Shown piece after piece: positions 22,218-22,970 of a stretch of 22,970 nt of DNA; position 1 is the stretch's first letter; the number at the start of each line of letters is the position of its first letter. The stretch is taken from NCBI GenBank assembly GCA_014729945.1, contig WJJC01000055.1, forward strand, positions 1 through 22,970, in the 5' to 3' direction. Origin of the DNA: Candidatus Bathyarchaeota archaeon (GTDB lineage Archaea > Thermoproteota > Bathyarchaeia > TCS64). Under the pieces are notes generated by a model. The model ran no database searches and had not been told where the DNA came from. It saw nothing but the letters and a program-made list of their open reading frames with translations. The translations under genes were made by a program, and so were the position numbers.

Positions 22218-22970
22218 ATGAGTATTATTCAGGTGGGGGAACTAATTGTAGCCCCTGGTGAGAAGAGACAGGAAATCTTGACTGTACCCGGTGATCATAA
22301 ACCAGACTATAACCCAAGAATCGTCGTCATTAACGGTTTGAACTCCGGCAAAACCATTGTGGTAACAGGAGGTGTTCATGGTACAGAGTACGCTAGCATC
22401 GAGGCGGTAACACGATTCATAGAGGCACTTGACCCATCAGTGATGAATGGATCAGTCATCGCGATACCAGTAGCGAATATCCCCCAGTTCAGGGAGCGAA
22501 CACAGTTCACAAGCCCAGTGGATGACCTTAATCTGAATGATTTCTTCCCTGGAGAGAAAAAGGGTTCCTTCACTAAGCGCCTCGCTTATACATTATCAGA
22601 GGTGATCAAAGAATCGGATGCCTACGTTGACTGCCATGGGGGTGACATCAACGAGGATATACTGGGATTCGTGGTAGCGGCAAAAAGCGGCGACCTGGCC
22701 TTGAATAACGTCTCCATTGAGATGGCCCAGTGCTACAATACAGGCTTCATACACCAGTTCCCAGCCGAGCCCGGTTTAAGTATTTCAGTCCAGAAACTAT
22801 ATGGCGTGCCTTCCATAATGCCTGAGGCGGGTACCCCTTTCCCGGTTCGTGAGGAATCAGTAGAGTTCCACGTTGATGGCTTGATGAATCTCCTTAGATA
22901 CTTTCAGATCTTACCCGGTGAGGTAGTACGTTATCAGAGCTTTGTCTCACCTGAACGCATCAAGCTCTAT
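22218..22970 (+). CDS. Succinylglutamate desuccinylase/aspartoacylase-family hydrolase (partial, 3' end off the edge)
   Basis: 251 residues are visible in one open frame running off the right edge. Zinc ligands of the AstE/AspA (M14-related) family are present: His54 and Glu57 in GGVHGTEYAS, and His140 in VDCHGGD. Arg92 in the FRERTQF segment may bind substrate carboxylate. MPEAGTP near residue 200 resembles the region of the catalytic Glu. Such enzymes remove an acyl group from an amino acid (N-acetylaspartate, N-succinylglutamate), and many archaeal members act on unknown amides. The start ATG at 22218 has no Shine-Dalgarno; a weak TATTA-like stretch at about 22188-22194 is in the right place for a leaderless message. 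It follows the winged-helix gene by 39 bases on the same strand. The exact substrate cannot be named. Confidence 0.85.
   Translation, partial: MSIIQVGELIVAPGEKRQEILTVPGDHKPDYNPRIVVINGLNSGKTIVVTGGVHGTEYASIEAVTRFIEALDPSVMNGSVIAIPVANIPQFRERTQFTSPVDDLNLNDFFPGEKKGSFTKRLAYTLSEVIKESDAYVDCHGGDINEDILGFVVAAKSGDLALNNVSIEMAQCYNTGFIHQFPAEPGLSISVQKLYGVPSIMPEAGTPFPVREESVEFHVDGLMNLLRYFQILPGEVVRYQSFVSPERIKLY

Overview
The window is archaeal chromosome. The strongest evidence is a complete TFIIB-type transcription factor (TFB) with zinc ribbon and two cyclin repeats, the AMP phosphorylase / ribose-1,5-bisphosphate isomerase / form III RuBisCO set, archaeal-style TATA boxes about 25-30 bases ahead of many starts (often leaderless or nearly so), and a P-loop kinase start preceded by a Shine-Dalgarno sequence. 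Oxygen-sensitive [4Fe-4S] serine dehydratase and many peptidases suggest an anaerobic, peptide- or amino-acid-using heterotroph. The lineage cannot be fixed from sequence alone. An uncultivated group such as Asgard archaea (for example Thorarchaeia) or Bathyarchaeia is my guess, with low confidence. Coding density is very high: no gene-free stretch exceeds about 130 bases, and several convergent genes overlap by 4-9 bases. I saw no tRNA, rRNA, CRISPR array, insertion sequence or attachment site.

Layout. 1-1051 (minus): a SEC59/VTE5-type polyprenol or phytol kinase, translationally coupled to a thymidylate-kinase-like P-loop protein that runs off the left edge. 1095-2057 (minus): a D-2-hydroxyacid / phosphoglycerate dehydrogenase. 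2159-6210: three major facilitator superfamily (MFS) transporters; the two on the minus strand are tandem paralogues. 6334-7886 (plus): the beta and alpha subunits of iron-sulfur L-serine dehydratase. 7889-9672: a small TIGR04076-like protein, a class-A beta-lactamase-fold serine hydrolase and a VIT/CCC1-like membrane protein. 9721-12778 (minus): a large M14 metallopeptidase and a YbaK-type tRNA-editing protein. 12906-14279: a small winged-helix protein converging on a fourth MFS transporter. 14324-15325 (minus): TFB. 15451-19211: the nucleoside-monophosphate (NMP) salvage pathway, as R15P isomerase (+), RuBisCO (-) and AMP phosphorylase (+). 19208-22970: an M42 aminopeptidase (-), an M14-like protein lacking a canonical zinc histidine (-), a coiled-coil winged-helix protein (+) and a partial succinylglutamate desuccinylase/aspartoacylase-family enzyme (+).

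How they fit together. AMP phosphorylase, R15P isomerase and RuBisCO form a complete route from AMP phosphate-ribose to two 3-phosphoglycerates. Peptidases (M14, M42) would release amino acids, and serine dehydratase would turn serine into pyruvate and ammonia. The hydroxyacid dehydrogenase could connect 3-phosphoglycerate with serine, but this link is inferred. The most interesting unexplained signals are cis-acting inverted repeats. They lie on the TFB start codon (15308-15326), around the serine dehydratase TATA box (6284-6323), between the YbaK and winged-helix promoters (12826-12841), and over two gene ends (1069-1098, 9693-9727). On the protein side, the lipid-kinase/P-loop-kinase pair and the zinc-ligand-deficient M14 protein stand out.
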